Shown here: in pieces, positions 51,001 to 60,483 of the stretch
Position numbering within the stretch: the first letter of the stretch is position 1
Layout of the letters: each line of letters begins with the position of its first letter
Assembly (NCBI RefSeq): GCF_965638725.1
Contig: NC_134963.1
Span: forward strand, 13,420,501 to 13,484,500
Length of the DNA stretch: 64,000 bases
From: Aptenodytes patagonicus
Lineage: Eukaryota > Chordata > Aves > Sphenisciformes > Spheniscidae
Direction of reading: 5' to 3'
Notes under the pieces: generated by a model
The model's database searches: none
What the model was told of the DNA's origin: nothing
The model's input: the letters and a program-made list of their open reading frames with translations, nothing else
Program-made: the position numbers and the translations under genes

Positions 51001-51621
51001 AAACGTAACCAACTTCCACACCCCAGATTTCTCCACTACTTTCAGCCTGTAGTCCCCTACACTCAATCCCACCTCCTCGGCGCTCTCCCCTTCTCTCGCC
51101 GCCTCTTCTTCACCTGGGAAACCACTTCAGTTCCACCTCTCCGTCAGCTTCACTTTATTCTACTCTTCCACGGGGAACCCCAGCAAGCTAACAGGCCCTT
51201 GTTTTCTTCGCGTTTTCTTCCTGCTCCAGACCACTTCTCCACCAAACCCGACCCAAGCCTTTCCTCCCCAAACACTCTCCTCCACCTCCCCAGCGCACCC
51301 GTCTGGAGCAGTCCCCTTCTTCAACCCGCCATCCCGGTGAGAGCCCTCCGCGAGCCCCAGGCGCCTCCGCCTCCCCCCCGCCCTCTCCCAGGGCACCAAA
51401 GCCCCCCCGCAGCCCCTCTCCACCCCGCTCCGGCCCAGCCCGCCACGCTACCAACCCTCATCGGAGTCGCGGGCCCGAGCGCTCCGCTCGCCGTCCTCCT
51501 CCTCGGCGCTCTCCAGCTCCTCCTCCTCGTAGTACTCGGGGCCGGGGGGCATGGCGGTGGCGGGCGCCCCAGGCGGAGCGGGGGCCGGCGGCGTGGCAGA
51601 CACCAGCCCGGCCGCGCTCAT
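29963..51621 (-). CDS. SUDS3: SUDS3, SDS3 homolog, Sin3A-HDAC corepressor subunit (whole gene, 12 coding exons)
   Basis: The exons join as 51621-51456, 49615-49546, 48542-48487, 48092-48021, 45648-45629, 45059-44903, 41633-41538, 39579-39518, 38602-38581, 37849-37744, 33563-33479 and 30061-29963. Together they are 1011 nt, giving 336 residues and a TGA stop, with every junction keeping frame. The product matches vertebrate SUDS3 almost throughout. It has an acidic N-terminus (about 29-75), a long charged coiled coil (about 76-180), a basic linker (about 186-212), the short Sin3-interaction helix (about 215-233), a Ser/Pro linker (234-256) and a conserved C-terminal domain ending in RRRSAA. 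By family knowledge SUDS3 dimerises through the coiled coil, bridges SIN3A to HDAC1/2, and acts in nuclear transcriptional repression and pericentric heterochromatin. The start ATG has G at -3. An in-frame ATG at codon 24 is a possible secondary start. The N-terminal tail is the only clearly divergent part. Confidence 0.97.
33479..33563 (-). CDS. SUDS3: SUDS3 coding exon 11 (residues 276-304)
   Basis: The exon encodes [20 protein letters not shown] then ISSVGANE, part of the conserved C-terminal domain. Human has SKDNQKLSCV in the middle, so the differences are conservative. The acceptor is TTTTGCAG|G and the donor is GAG|GTAGTG. Confidence 0.96.
37280..37294. promoter_or_regulatory. CTCF-like motif in SUDS3 intron 10
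   Basis: CCGCCACCTTGTGGA resembles the CTCF core with one mismatch. The evidence is motif only. Confidence 0.2.
37744..37849 (-). CDS. SUDS3: SUDS3 coding exon 10 (residues 241-275)
   Basis: The exon encodes [20 protein letters not shown] then [14 protein letters not shown]. The first half is a Ser/Pro-rich linker and the second half begins the C-terminal folded domain. The acceptor is TTTTCAG|CC and the donor is ATG|GTAAGT. Trp276 is split TG|G across intron 10. Confidence 0.96.
38581..38602 (-). CDS. SUDS3: SUDS3 coding exon 9, 22-nt microexon (residues 234-240)
   Basis: CTT AAA TCA CCC AAG AGA CCA G encodes LKSPKRP plus the first base of Ala241. The acceptor is CATGTAG|CTT and the donor is G|GTGAGT. 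The segment is present in the human protein at the same place. Skipping it would shift the frame. Confidence 0.94.
39307..39338. repeat. AT-rich near-perfect palindrome in SUDS3 intron 8
   Basis: ATTTTAATTAGGTT is followed by a 5-nt centre and AACCTATTAAAAT, its reverse complement minus one base. It could extrude as a cruciform or be a small hairpin. Confidence 0.7.
39518..39579 (-). CDS. SUDS3: SUDS3 coding exon 8 (residues 213-233), Sin3-interaction helix
   Basis: The exon encodes [20 protein letters not shown], identical to human from memory. This is the amphipathic Sin3-interaction segment of SDS3. The acceptor is the AC of the AT-AC intron and the donor is AAG|GTAGGG. Confidence 0.95.
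39580..41537 (-). other. SUDS3: SUDS3 intron 7, predicted U12-type AT-AC intron
   Basis: The intron starts ATATCCTTTT (41537 downward), identical to the U12 AT-AC 5' splice consensus. It ends GGATAC (AC at 39581-39580). CCTTAAT at 39595-39589 fits the U12 branch-point consensus and places the branch A about 10 nt from the splice site, the spacing typical of minor introns. There is no polypyrimidine tract. No GT-AG pair nearby joins exons 7 and 8 in frame with the conserved KPAPAQLNYLL segment. The intron is 1958 bp. Confidence 0.9.
41538..41633 (-). CDS. SUDS3: SUDS3 coding exon 7 (residues 181-212), ends at an AT-AC donor
   Basis: The exon encodes [20 protein letters not shown] then [11 protein letters not shown], the basic linker before the Sin3-binding helix. 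The acceptor is CTCTACAG|AT. No GT donor restores the known protein. The coding sequence instead stops at CCCCTG followed by ATATCCTTTT, a U12-type AT-AC donor. The last G pairs with CT of exon 8 to encode Ala213, as in human. Confidence 0.95.
44903..45059 (-). CDS. SUDS3: SUDS3 coding exon 6 (residues 129-180)
   Basis: This is the largest internal exon, 157 nt. It encodes [20 protein letters not shown] followed by [20 protein letters not shown] and [12 protein letters not shown]. It forms the core of the dimerising coiled coil, rich in Lys/Glu heptads. The acceptor is GCATTAG|ACA and the donor is GGAG|GTAAAA. Only a few conservative changes separate it from the human exon. Confidence 0.97.
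45629..45648 (-). CDS. SUDS3: SUDS3 coding exon 5, 20-nt microexon (residues 122-128)
   Basis: Only AA CTG TTC CTC CAG CTG GAA (ELFLQLE) is encoded. The acceptor is CTCTTTCAG|AA and the donor is GAA|GTAAGT, a perfect extended donor. The residues are required to match the SUDS3 coiled coil between exons 4 and 6. Skipping it would shift the frame, since 20 nt is not a multiple of three. Confidence 0.94.
47109..47186 (+). repeat. 39-bp tandem duplication in SUDS3 intron 4
   Basis: Two adjacent 39-bp units starting ACGTTAGCCA and ending CTCTCTGTCAT differ at a single base. It is a recent local duplication and a possible VNTR. Confidence 0.93.
48021..48092 (-). CDS. SUDS3: SUDS3 coding exon 4 (residues 98-121)
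   Basis: The exon encodes [20 protein letters not shown] then IRNA, continuing the charged coiled coil. The acceptor is CAACTAG|GT and the donor is GCAG|GTAAGC, both canonical. Flanking split codons make Gly98 and Glu122. Confidence 0.96.
48487..48542 (-). CDS. SUDS3: SUDS3 coding exon 3 (residues 79-97)
   Basis: The exon encodes [18 protein letters not shown], the first heptads of the coiled coil. The acceptor is TTTGCAG|G and the donor is GAAG|GTAAGC. Intron 3, at 394 bp, is the shortest intron of the gene. Confidence 0.96.
49546..49615 (-). CDS. SUDS3: SUDS3 coding exon 2 (residues 56-79)
   Basis: The exon encodes [16 protein letters not shown] and FVEMKE, matching the human segment with two conservative changes. 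The acceptor is TCATTTAG|AC and the donor is CA|GTAAGT. The split codon CA+G gives Gln79 across intron 2. This is the last part of the acidic N-terminal region before the coiled coil. Confidence 0.96.
49681..49707 (+). repeat. (CAAA)n microsatellite in SUDS3 intron 1
   Basis: AACAAAGAAACAAACAAACAAACAAACC is a short tetranucleotide repeat about 65 bp upstream of exon 2 in gene orientation. Confidence 0.85.
50529..50827 (+). repeat. 299-bp direct repeat, copy 1
   Basis: It lies in SUDS3 intron 1, about 0.6 kb from exon 1. It aligns to 54485-54783 over 299 positions without gaps, with seven differences by eye, all transitions (97.7% identity). Read on the minus strand it holds a frame of about 65 codons that looks protein-like but that I cannot assign. 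Confidence 0.93.
51456..51621 (-). CDS. SUDS3: SUDS3 coding exon 1 (residues 1-55)
   Basis: The exon begins [10 protein letters not shown], followed by an Ala/Pro-rich stretch, then [17 protein letters not shown] and a charged RARDSDE end. It lies inside a CpG island. The donor is GAGG|GTTGGT, a weak but acceptable GT donor. It is phase 1: the last G joins AC of exon 2 to make Asp56. Human SUDS3 has a shorter Ala/Pro tract here, which accounts for most of the extra length of the avian protein. Confidence 0.95.
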
Positions 51622-51799
51622 AGCGACGGGACGCAGCCGCCGCGGGCCCGCGCCTCCGCCCGGCGCTCGGCAACGGCGCCAGGACCCGCGCCGCCACTTC
51701 CGCTTCCGGGCGGCCGCCCCGCCGCCGGAGCGCCGCGCCGGCGAACGCGGCGGACACCTAAAGGGGGTCCTTGGGGGCGGAGGCTCGCGGTGGGTCGCG

Positions 51800-51810
51800 G
51801 GTTCGAGTCC
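51800..51810 (+). promoter_or_regulatory. TFIIIC B-box-like motif upstream of SUDS3
   Basis: GGTTCGAGTCC is a perfect Pol III B box. It sits in a tRNA T-arm-like context (GCGGG, TTCGAGT, CCCGG), followed by CCCCGCC and GCCA. I could not fold a full tRNA around it, so it is at most a relic or an extra TFIIIC site. Confidence 0.35.
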
Positions 51811-51850
51811 CGGCCCCGCCGCCAGCGTGGGCCAAGGCTTAAACGGCGGG

Positions 51851-54800
51851 CTCTCCCTGCCAGGCTTTACTCTTCAAGGGGTCTACGGGGGGACAGGGGG
51901 CTTTGCCTGGACCTCCAGAAACCCGCGTTCTCACTTTTTGCCGCCGGGATGACCCCGTCTGCCATGAACCGCCTGTATCGCAGGGCACAGACACGCAGCA
52001 GTGCTGCCGCCCACCAGGCGAGGAGCAGGACTGTGCCGCGGTGGGAACGGGCTGCTTGTGACACTTACACTACTCTTTCCAATTTTATTATGTTTTTTTA
52101 ATGCAGAAATTACTTCCTTGTGGCTCTGTGCTCTCAAGGCACCACTGCAGTACTGCGATCTCGCATTCACCCAGGCGAAGCAGTCGCTTCGTGCCAGTAA
52201 ATGGCAGCTTTCATAGAACAAGCATCCAGAGCCATTATGAACGTCTCGCATCTGCCGGATAGAGGTTATCCTCCCAGCTAGACACTGCTACAAAATGAAG
52301 GACCAAGATCTAGATCCTGCAGTGAGATTCACGTGCAGGAACCATTAAATACAGGATCCCACTCCATATGAAAACGCCTCCCACTGATACTTCAGGCTAA
52401 ATATCTCATTTAGCCCTTTTCTGCAACCGTAAGTCACCTGGGAAGAACTAATTAGTCTCACTGCCTCCAGCAGAGCCATACTAAACACTGACCGTAACAG
52501 TTGTGAGGTGCATTCCTCAAATGCACAACCTATTGACTCACTGAGATACCATAAACATCTCGCCAAGAGAAAAGAAGCAGAATAGGCTTTATCAAAAGCT
52601 TCGAAGCGCTTTTTCAAACTCGTTGAACCGGGCATTCAGCAGCCGAGAGGAGCACCAGGTCACACTCTTTGTTCTGAAAAGAATTGTAATAATGCAGCGT
52701 ATGCACTTTGCTTCCCTGTAGCTCACCCCAAAGATCTGTTTGCCCTGACGGACAACTTTTACTTCCGAACACCCATGCAAAGTACGCCCGATACCTTTTA
52801 ACACAAGTAAATATTACCGTTTACAGGAGATGAGGCTGAGACACAGCTAAAAAGTCAACACTACCGAGAGCAGTTCCCGGAGCTCAACGTCCCATTTGAG
52901 GGCATTTGGCTTGGCACATGGAGATACAAGGCTAGAGCTGCTCGCCAACCTCTCTGTTGCCAAGTAATGCCGGGCACTAGGGGTTATCAGCATCTTGGAA
53001 AGCAATCCTGTTACCTTCCTCCTTGCTCAGGGCAGCGGTAGCTGGCAGGGCTGCCCGTGGCCACAGGGCGAACAGGAAAGGGTGTGGTGGCGGCTGCCAC
53101 ATCGCGTGAGCTGACTGGGTGCCCACGCTGCACCCAGCGCCCGATGGGTTTGTCCTTTCCCCGCAGACTTGCACCTGGCTCGAGTTGTTCAAATAACTTT
53201 CCCCAAGTCATACAGTCGCAGAGTTAAAAATAGAGATGGGACTGGCTAAAGCCCTTTCTCAGAACTAACCAGAGCCCCCTTAAAGCTTTATAAACACTAC
53301 TTCCCCCCTTTCTTCCCCATTTCCTGCCTGCATCTCTTCCATCTGTCCACATATTTAACCCGCCAGCTCCCCTGCAAGCCTGGTTCGTACCACTGTGGAT
53401 AGCAAACTAGTTGCCAGGTGTGTCTGAACCAAGGCTGCCCTTCCAAGGCTAATTTATCCTGCGTTACACCGCCTCAGCGCGTTCTGTTTGTCTGAAGCCC
53501 ATTTACTCCTTCAGAGCAGCCCGTCTCTCACACATCGCACGAAGGGCAGGTGCATTTACTACTACGAGGGCACACAAGAACCCTTTGAACAGAAGGAGCT
53601 GTGCGCAGCCAGGGAGTAAGAAACTGCATACAGCTGCTGATGCGAAATTTTTTAGCTCATTCTGTGGTCAAAACTGGAATCTCACTTGCTGTTGCTCCCT
53701 CCTCACTAATTCCTCATGTTTAATCTTAGCCTTCTGGAGACACCCTCTACTGTCATCTCTCAGGCATTCAGTGGGAACCCAAGGGAGGAGGTTCAGCTTT
53801 AAGGAATGCCATGTTTCCCTTACAAACGCAGAAACTTAACTGTCTACGCCCCAACGAGCTATCAGGGAAAGTTTAAACTTCTCTGGCAAGCTATTGTTCT
53901 TGGCTCACGTTTTCATCAAAGCTGTTTTTCTCATCACGACTCATTTATTGTTTTATATACATTCACTCAGTTTGAAGAAAGATTTCTGCCTCCTGCTTTG
54001 TCAGCATCAGCTATTCACAGAGTAGCTGACACACAAGTCATGCTCATTACGTTTTTCTTTCCATTTGTAAGAAATAAAGAAAAAAAGGTTATGAAGCTCA
54101 GCTTATAAACAAAGATCATGGCAACACATTTATTGTAGGAATTAGGTGACTGCAATGAGAAAACCTGTAATAGAGTACCTTGGCCTTTGAAGAACAGAAT
54201 GCATACCAACACCCTTAGCTTGAAACACATGGCTTTCAAGTTTCTGTACCTTTAGTTTCAAAGGGCTATATGATGATGGTCCTAGAAGCAAGCCCAGGAG
54301 GAGAATAGCTGTCAGAAACAAGTTAGTAGAATGACGTTCCATGAGGTACTGGCAGAAGATAAAGCTCTGCTCCTTCAGTTTTGTTTAGCAAAAAAGTAAT
54401 TAAAAAACCCCAAACAAAACATCAAAGAATAAGCCACTGTGAGCCTCTGCAGTGATAAAAAAAAGCGTTTGCCTCTAGATTCAGAGGCTTACACGTATTG
54501 AGATAAAATTCAACACACCAAAGAAAAAACAAAAAGTTTTAACTGAAAGAAAAATCCTCAGATGTCTAAGTCACCATAAAGGACTTCCGTGCTCGGTTTA
54601 CTTGTGTGCAGCCACGGAGAGCCCCACACTGACCAGAACGCTGTAGATCCTTACCAAGGATGAGAGGTTTGGTTCTGGCACCTCGTTCATGAACGTACCA
54701 GACGTGATAGAGGGCTCTGGCTGACAGAGCAACAGGCACTGTCAAAGGGTCATTCTTCATCTCCCTTATATGTTATTTTATGGGATTACAGGCCACAAAG

Positions 54801-55079
54801 CGTGGCAGAAACAGCATTAAATCACCTTACCCTGTCTCTGCTCTGAGCTCTTCCTAATCCAGACCTCTTAACCACTGCTAAACCTCGTTCTTCTCCTTCG
54901 AGGCCCTTCCTCCTTAAGGCACACCGCTGTTAAGTCAGACCTTCTCTTTTTTTGTGGTTACTAGGAATCTCTTCCTGCTGTGACCTGCCGCAGGACACAC
55001 AGTCGTTGTCAAGGCTCCCCCAACCCTGACAGCAGGTACTTAAAGGCTCAGAGCTGCCTTTCTACTGGGCCCCGACACC
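51851..55079. other. Interval between the two CpG islands
   Basis: About 3.2 kb separates the SUDS3 promoter from the second island. Apart from copy 2 of the 299-bp repeat, I see no exon or transposon. In a head-to-head arrangement it would hold shared regulatory DNA. Confidence 0.5.
54485..54783 (+). repeat. 299-bp direct repeat, copy 2
   Basis: Same orientation as 50529-50827 and 3956 bp away, between the SUDS3 and putative TAOK3 CpG islands. The four differences within the minus-strand frame are all amino-acid changing (Ile/Thr, Val/Ala, Cys/Tyr, Trp/Arg), which argues that it is not under protein selection. Confidence 0.93.
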
Positions 55080-55329
55080 GCCCCTCGCACACCTGAGGCT
55101 GCTACAGGCCCCGGCCCCTTACGTACTTGAGGCCGCTATAGGCCCCGACGCCCCCCCCACCCCTGAGCCCGCTATGGGCCCCGGCACGGCCCACCCCAGG
55201 CTCTGAGGAGCACTCTCTTCCCCCGCCCCCCGGCTCTGAGGGGCAGCCCCGCCCCAGCCGTTAACGGCGGCCACCGGCCCGAAACGCCCCGGGGCCTTCG
55301 GTCCCGGCGGGACCGCGCAGGCGGCTGAA

Positions 55330-55644
55330 TCGAGCGCCGATGCTTCAGGGGGGGAGATCGATGAGGCGGCACCGCTCCGCTGCCTGGCCTGAGCCGCCGG
55401 GCTGGGTAGCCGAGCGCCGATGCCTGCTCCCCTCCTCCCGCCCGCGGCCGGCAGGCCGTGGAGCCGATCGCCGAGCGGCCGCGCGATTGGCCGCGCCTGG
55501 CAGGGGGAGCCGCACCTCGGGCAGCGGCGGGGCCGTGGCAGGAAGCGGCGGGGACGGGGACGGGCCGGCGGACACTCTCCTTCTCTCCTCCCGCCTCCCT
55601 CCCGGGCGCCGCGGACGTGGCCCGCTGCCGCCGGCCGGCACCAG
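55330..55644 (+). other. Putative 5' noncoding exon 1 of the divergent gene (TAOK3?)
   Basis: A consensus donor CCAG|GTGAGG ends at 55644/55645 within the CpG island. No long conserved reading frame continues into it, as expected for a leader exon. The 5' limit is arbitrary. The intron would then run past the end of the window. Confidence 0.35.
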
Positions 55645-56064
55645 GTGAGGCGCGGGGGTGGGAGCCGCGGCCGCGAGGCGAGGCGGCCGCGGGCACCGGC
55701 TGAGGGGGCGCGCGCGGCGGCTTCGCCTCTGACAGGCGGGTCCCGCCGGGGCGGGGAGCGGGGGAGCGCCGGGGTCGGCAGCGGTTTGGGGGCTAAAAAA
55801 GCACTTTCTCGTTGCCCCGGCGGCGCGGGGCGCTCGCTGTCGGGCTGGGGGGTGCCGGGTGTCCCGGGGGTGCCTCACGGCGAAGCTCCCCGGGGGCGCG
55901 CCCGAGGCGGGGCCCGCCCGCCCGCTCACCCGCAGCCGCTCGGGGGCCGGGGTAGCTGCCTCCGGGCTTGGAGTAGGGAGGTCTTGGGGCGGGGGGGATG
56001 TGCGAGCCCGCTCCCCCGGTCAGCTGCGCTCTTCCTGCGGCGGCCCTGGTGCTGGGGAGGCGGC

Positions 56065-56081
56065 GGGGGGGGGGGGGGGGG
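56065..56081 (+). repeat. G17 tract in the second CpG island
   Basis: A run of 17 G preceded by GGCGGC. It can form G-quadruplexes on the plus strand and sits just downstream of the putative leader exon. Confidence 0.9.
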
Positions 56082-59000
56082 AGCAGCTCCCCAGCGGCTC
56101 GTGCTGGTTTTTGTAGGGCTCCTGACGTGCAGCTCCCTTGCGTGGTGAGCCGTCCCGAGTTTGCTTGCCGTGGTCGAGGAGCTCTGTGGGAAGTTAGAGC
56201 TGCAGGACGGCAGCTACGGCGCATTACAGTAATCCGTGCGGAGGGGGAGATGCCTCGGTGGGAGAGCGGACCTGAAGAGGGGAGGGAAAGCGACTGCGTT
56301 TCCTTCAGCTGCAAGCTAGGGACACTGTCACAGCTCGGATAAATGGCGTTTGTCCATTAAGATTGCCCCTGAGTTCTGTGTGAGCAAGTAATTTGAACGG
56401 CTTTAGTATTGGCCTAGTGAAATTCAAGTGAAAAGGGGAGCTTGGTTACTGTCAGTTTTCTTAAAACTGAGTTGGAAGTAATTACATGGGTCTGGTCCTA
56501 GCAGATGTATCTGTCCTTTTAATGACATCAAGAAATGATTTACTGTAGGTGCTGAATGTCATCTAGCAGTACTCATATTTGCGTGGGAAGGAGAAAGAAG
56601 GAGGACACTAGGCAAGTACTAAGCCCTTAGAATTTGTTTTATATATATCTCCTTGTGGTTTTTTTTTTTCTTTTTTCCCCAGGAACATAAGTGGAATTAA
56701 TTCCCTAATCCTATAACTATGATACTTCTAAAATTTAGTAGCTGCTGAGTAGTCCTGGTAGGATCCAAGTTTTCCCTGGTCACTTACTCAGCCTGGGCAG
56801 AATTGAGCAGCTCGGTGCCGGATTTGCTGTCCGCAACCAGGGTGTTCTCCTCAGGGTTGTGCTCCAGCAGTTGAACGCTGATCTCATAGGTGTGTGGAGT
56901 GCTCGGGCTCACTGCACAGTCTAGTGGCAGCTGCCATGTTTGTTTAAAAACAGCAAAACAGGTGGTGCTGGTATGGCCTCCCTGCTGTGCAGAGGCCTAG
57001 CAGGAGGACTTACCCAAGCTCTGGGAGAGCTGTGCTCAGTTCCACTTTCTGTCCAAGAGGATTTCAAATCGTATTGCCCACCTTAGGGGATAGTGATCTA
57101 AATAAAAGGATGAAAGCAGTTCGGGCTTATGGATTGATGGGGGATGCTCCTACCCTCTCCAGTGGAAGCTGTTCCGCAGTGCACAACGTGATTAAAAGTT
57201 AACAGGGTAAGGGTGCAGCAGGGGTATGTCACTGTTGACCGCAGTTTATGATGCTCACGTTTGGGTGAGGATAAGTGGGCTCCAATCTGTTCTTCAAGGT
57301 CTGCTTACATATTTTCAACAAATGTTTAGAATGCTACAATACTTAGAGTGATGTAGCTTATTTTGTTAGTGGTCATTAGTTTAACGTATCTTGTACTAGA
57401 TTTATTAGAGTATACGTGTTGGTATTTCTACATTGATAACGGATTGTTTGTGGAGAGAAGTAATACACCGTGCTCGTTCCTCTCTGTTTATGTCTTTAAA
57501 ACTGTATTACTTCTGGTAGCTAGCTAATTCCGAGTTCTCAGGGAGTAATGTAACAATATAGGGAGTGTTTTAAATGTAAATACATGTTCACAAACTCTCT
57601 TTTAACATTGAAATTCATACAAATAATTTGGCAACTTAATTCTTTTACACACGCACAGTGAGGCTGCAAACTGTTCGTATCTGCATTAATGTATAGGTTT
57701 TTTTCAGGTTTTGTCGAATCAAGATTTCTTATTTTCCCTATAACTCATCATATAACTCATCATATAACTTCCTCTGGCATCTGATTTGAGGAAAACTTGA
57801 GCTAAGTTGTTTCCATCTTCCCTTCCCAATATGAGGGCTTTCAGATTGCAAACTAATTCTTCTGTACATGTATTACTTACAGTGATTCTCTGTATGTACT
57901 TCCTTTTCACTTTGCCTTCATTAATTATCAGTTAAAAAAGATCCTTGCAAGTCAAAACTTCTGAAGATGAGGTATTTCCACTTATGTGCGCTCTAAATAT
58001 GGATCTTGTATCAACTGGCTTTTGCTGCTAAATTTATTTTTCATAGTATGTTGCGGGATGGGGTGGTCTTTCAACAGAACTGGGCTCTGTCCCTTTTGAC
58101 TAATCAGCTGTCTTGCCTGTAAGAGAAAACCCTGTTTGTATGTAGCTAGCCTGGAGTTTGCTGGGCTGACACGGGCTGTTCAGGAAACCCTGTGGCTGGG
58201 GAGCAGAGGGGTAGCAGTGTGGGTGAAGTTTGCTGCGCAAAGGGTGGGGTCAGCGAGTTGGGACCAGGAACACAGACTAGTTGTTTTCTCTGTTTACAGG
58301 TTTTTGTTCCAGGTTGTTCTGCAGCCTCATGAAATGCTGCAACATTCAGGTTCTGGGAGATGGCAGGGGAGGAGGTGTACATGAAACACTTTCAATTTTA
58401 TTTATTTGTTGATTTTACAGGAAAAAACCCCTTAGTGTCTAAGGTTAATGTTTTTAAATAGGAAACAGACCTTTTGTTTTAAGACAGAGTTCAGATTCTT
58501 TTAACAGAACCTTTCTATGGTTCAGTCACAGCATTTACAGCAAACTGAGTTTGAATAAAAGTGCAATTTTGGTATCAAAGATATTCAAGAAGTAGATTTT
58601 CTATAAAATTATATTTCAGCACACGCTCAGCTTTTTTAATAGATGTGCTTTTACACAACAGGAGGAAAAAAAGTAGTAAACCCCAAAGAGTTTTTTATTT
58701 TATGCTTATTATTTTCAAACTACTTCCTTATTTGAAGGCCATTGATTAAACCAGAATGATTTGATTGCCTTTGGCTTAGTGCTGTGTAATAAACATTACG
58801 CAATTGCATCGCGCCTGCTTGTTCATTAGTTCTTTCAAGGGTAGCTCAGTGAGTTTTCCTGACACTGTCCTGTTAGCGCTCTCTGAAATCACTGTGGTAG
58901 GTTTGTTTTAATTTATTGAGTGACACATATTTTAGAAAGTACTGAACTGATAAATCTAGGGTTCCTTAGACATTTTGGGTAAAAAGAAGGAAATCTCTTT

Positions 59001-60483
59001 TCCTATTTTTACATAGGTAGCACACGTTCTGACTTTTCATTTAGATCTGCTGGCTGTATTACAGCACACGAAGCACGATCATGTAGTGTGCACCACTTAA
59101 AATCATCACTGGTATTGCATGCCAGGAACTGTAATCTATGTGAACCTCAGTTCCTAATTAATGAGGAGGAAAGTTGAAATAGAAATTAAAGTACATTAAT
59201 TGGGTGTGGTCATCCATCTCCTGAGCTACTGAAGGATGTTGGAAATCTGAGTGCCCTCCTAGTTATTTATGATATTGTGGCAGCTTCTGTTCAATCTTTA
59301 TAAAGTCCCAATTCACTGCGTTAAAGAGCAATGCTTCTAACGTGGCATGTTGTCTTTATTCTGTTGAACTATATCACGGGTATTTAATTTTTACTTCCTG
59401 TTGAAAATATGACAATGTATATTTGTAAAGACCAGTAGGTTTTGCTCTCAGATTGAGGAAACCTGGAGTATTGCTAGTATTTTATTTTTTTAAAACAAGT
59501 TGTTTAAGTGAATTCAGAGCAATTTTTGAAATTGGGTTGTCTAGGTGGCTTGGGTAAGCTTGTTCTTATTGAGGATGGCAAAAAATGCATTTTATTTGAG
59601 CAGTTTGGAAGTTTTCTTGTTTATATACTCATCCTTGTGTTTGTGTTGTCTTACTGGACTTTCCCTTTGTGTAAGAAATTCTTAGTTTAATTTGTAAGGG
59701 CAGGGAAATTTCAAATTTAATATAGGGAGCTTACAAAACAAGTTTGTCTGAGTTGTTAATGAAGTAAGCACTTATGCCCTTGCACAGGTAATAGCTTGAT
59801 GTTGATGTAATTACTAGTTTTTCCCCACCCTGAATATTAGGTCAAAATGGACTCTGGTTTATTTCAAATTTAATGAAACCAATAGTTATGTGGGAACGCG
59901 CAGTTGTATGCCTTCCTACTTAGCTACAAAAGACATTCAAATAAGGACATTCTCACAGTTTGTTTGGCGTATTAATTTCAGTCTGTCTTTCTGAATATTA
60001 GTATAATTAGGCATGGTTGGATCATGGCGGTTGATTGGGTAAAGCTGGAGAACATAGCTCATTCAGATGAACTAATCTTCATCAGGTTGCCTTTAAAATT
60101 TTGGACTAGTGAATTCCCCCCCATTTGCACCCCCTTCAGCTGTCCCTCTGTTAAATATTGGGTTACCTGAGAGGCCAAGTAATTCCTCAAAAGAAGGGCA
60201 AATGGTGACCTTGGTGTGCCATGTTTTCAGGCCTTCATGACTTTGCTTCGGTACAAGCAGCTTTTATGCTGTGGGTTGTGCTGTCTTTGGGAAGAGAGGG
60301 AAAGCTGTTTGTACTTCATCTAAGAAACTGTCACTTTAAGAGTGGAGGTGTTAACCCCAAAGTCCTGGATAAACTCGCATCTAGGAAACTGTACACTGCC
60401 TACTGAATTTCCCTGTAGCCTAAAATGCATACATGGTTTTGTTTTGGTTTTGTTTTTGGTTTTTTTTTTTACTTTTCTTACAG

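Larger units (their letters stand above)
51300..51850 (-). promoter_or_regulatory. SUDS3: SUDS3 CpG-island promoter
   Basis: The stretch is very rich in G+C and CpG, spans coding exon 1 and about 230 bp upstream of its ATG, and falls off sharply into AT-rich DNA beyond roughly 52.05 kb. There is no obvious TATA box. It fits a housekeeping-type promoter. The transcription start is not resolved. Confidence 0.75.
55080..56110 (+). promoter_or_regulatory. Second CpG island, probable promoter of a divergent neighbour (TAOK3 by synteny)
   Basis: This kilobase is extremely GC- and CpG-rich and contains GC-box-like elements and a 17-G tract at 56065-56081. In other vertebrates the gene upstream of and divergent to SUDS3 is TAOK3, so this is the expected location and direction of its 5' end. 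No TAOK3 coding exon lies in the window, so the name is inference from gene order. Confidence 0.55.

Noticed and set aside
51740-51823. A complete tRNA gene on the plus strand
   Set aside because: Only the T-arm and B box are convincing. No 5' acceptor strand or A box at the right distance.
50824-52101. 425-codon plus-strand open frame across the SUDS3 promoter
   Set aside because: It is antisense to SUDS3 exon 1, is Pro/Ser/Arg-rich as expected in CpG-island DNA, and has no domain.
55172-56314. Several 100-240-codon frames on both strands in the second CpG island
   Set aside because: They overlap each other in many frames and have Ala/Gly/Arg/Pro composition, typical of stop-poor GC-rich DNA.
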